From Sphaerospermopsis kisseleviana NIES-73 (GTDB taxonomy: Bacteria > Cyanobacteriota > Cyanobacteriia > Cyanobacteriales > Nostocaceae), in contig NZ_AP018314.1 of assembly GCF_002368075.1 (NCBI RefSeq), positions 16,552 through 80,551 of the forward strand: a stretch of 64,000 nt of DNA, written 5' to 3'. The notes under the pieces are model-generated. The model was not told where the DNA came from. It saw only the letters and a program-made list of their open reading frames with translations, and ran no database searches. Of this stretch, positions 63,715 through 64,000 are shown in pieces. The position numbers and the translations under genes are program-made. Each line of letters opens with the position of its first letter. Position 1 is the stretch's first letter.

Positions 63715-64000
63715 CTATAATTGCCAAAATTGGAAATTATTGCTATGATTATCTACAACAACCGCAGCAACAAAATTATCTGCTGGTAGTAATTCTTTTA
63801 ATTGCCAATTTCCTGAAACTTTTAATTGAGCAGGTTCTGTAGGTGTTAATTCAATTCCGATTTGTTCTAATTGAATTAAACCATCTCCCGTGGCTTTTAA
63901 ATAAGCTTCTTTACAAGTCCAGTAACGAAAAAATACTTGTTGTTTTTGTTCAGGTGTAAGTAATTTAATTACTGCATATTCTTGGGGTAAAAAGAAACGT
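63715..64000 (-). CDS. 4'-phosphopantetheinyl transferase, C-terminal part (gene continues beyond window)
   Basis: The minus strand encodes PQEYAVIKLLTPEQKQQVFF, RYWTCKEAYLKATGDGLIQL and, after ~50 more residues, QFWQL and stop. FxRxWTxKEAYLKATGxGL is the Sfp/HetI-type signature with a metal-binding Glu (in KEA). The N-terminal half lies outside the window. These enzymes activate acyl/peptidyl carrier proteins of fatty acid, polyketide and nonribosomal peptide synthases. Confidence 0.88.
   Translation of the reverse strand, partial: RFFLPQEYAVIKLLTPEQKQQVFFRYWTCKEAYLKATGDGLIQLEQIGIELTPTEPAQLKVSGNWQLKELLPADNFVAAVVVDNHSNNFQFWQL

Overview
The window comes from a cyanobacterium, most likely a filamentous, nitrogen-fixing, heterocyst-forming type (Anabaena/Nostoc/Dolichospermum-like). 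The evidence is: psbK and psbM photosystem II genes beside tgt and a ferredoxin-like gene; many GCGATCGC (HIP1) sites; heptamer tandem repeats (STRR-like) between most genes; an ATP-grasp gene of the CphA2 type known from N2-fixing cyanobacteria; and AT-rich coding DNA. The species cannot be fixed from sequence reading alone.

Region 1 (1-27.7 kb) is a contractile injection system (CIS), a phage-tail-like machine related to extracellular CIS and to the thylakoid-anchored CIS of Anabaena. It has three blocks. Block A (+, 2-9954): tape-measure-like protein (5' end outside the window), tube-initiator, VgrG-like spike, PAAR tip, gp25-like wedge, BaseplateJ-like, tail-protein-I-like and a DUF4159-like baseplate-associated protein. 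Block B (-, 17551-10201): DUF4255 cap, AAA+ ATPase, then two cargo-like proteins that share a leader. One carries a DUF4157 domain and a caspase-like His/Cys pair; the other carries a transglutaminase-like Cys/His/Asp set. Block C (+, 18929-27697): membrane Ser/Thr kinase, second DUF4255 protein, sheath, two tube proteins, two tail-assembly-chaperone-like proteins and an FHA protein fused to a methylglyoxal-synthase-like domain. The kinase and FHA pair suggests phospho-control of the machine, analogous to T6SS threonine phosphorylation (inference).

Region 2 (27.7-38.6 kb) is accessory: an IS remnant against a broken chromate transporter gene, a methyltransferase, a GPH-type sugar symporter, a phosphoribosyltransferase, then a defence island (AIPR nuclease, type III Mod, type III Res) and an AEC transporter. 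Region 3 (38.9-50.5 kb) holds envelope and transport genes: a VanY-like DD-peptidase, DUF29, an SLH/WG protein, a GHL10/WG protein, PBP2, potA-potD-potB and cobS. Region 4 (50.7-64 kb) is core-like: tgt, psbK, ferredoxin-like, psbM, tandem Usp, M3 oligopeptidase, a broken dienelactone hydrolase, acylphosphatase, DUF1823-like, DAHP synthase, CphA2-like, and the end of a phosphopantetheinyl transferase.

Dispersed elements are frequent. Two ~390-bp structured elements (18313-18700, 45586-45977) have compensatory changes in their stems and may be HEARO/omega-RNA-like. Two ~211-bp MITEs have perfect 7-bp target duplications. A small palindromic element supplies the last codons of the AIPR gene. 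No tRNA, rRNA, CRISPR array or prophage head gene was seen.
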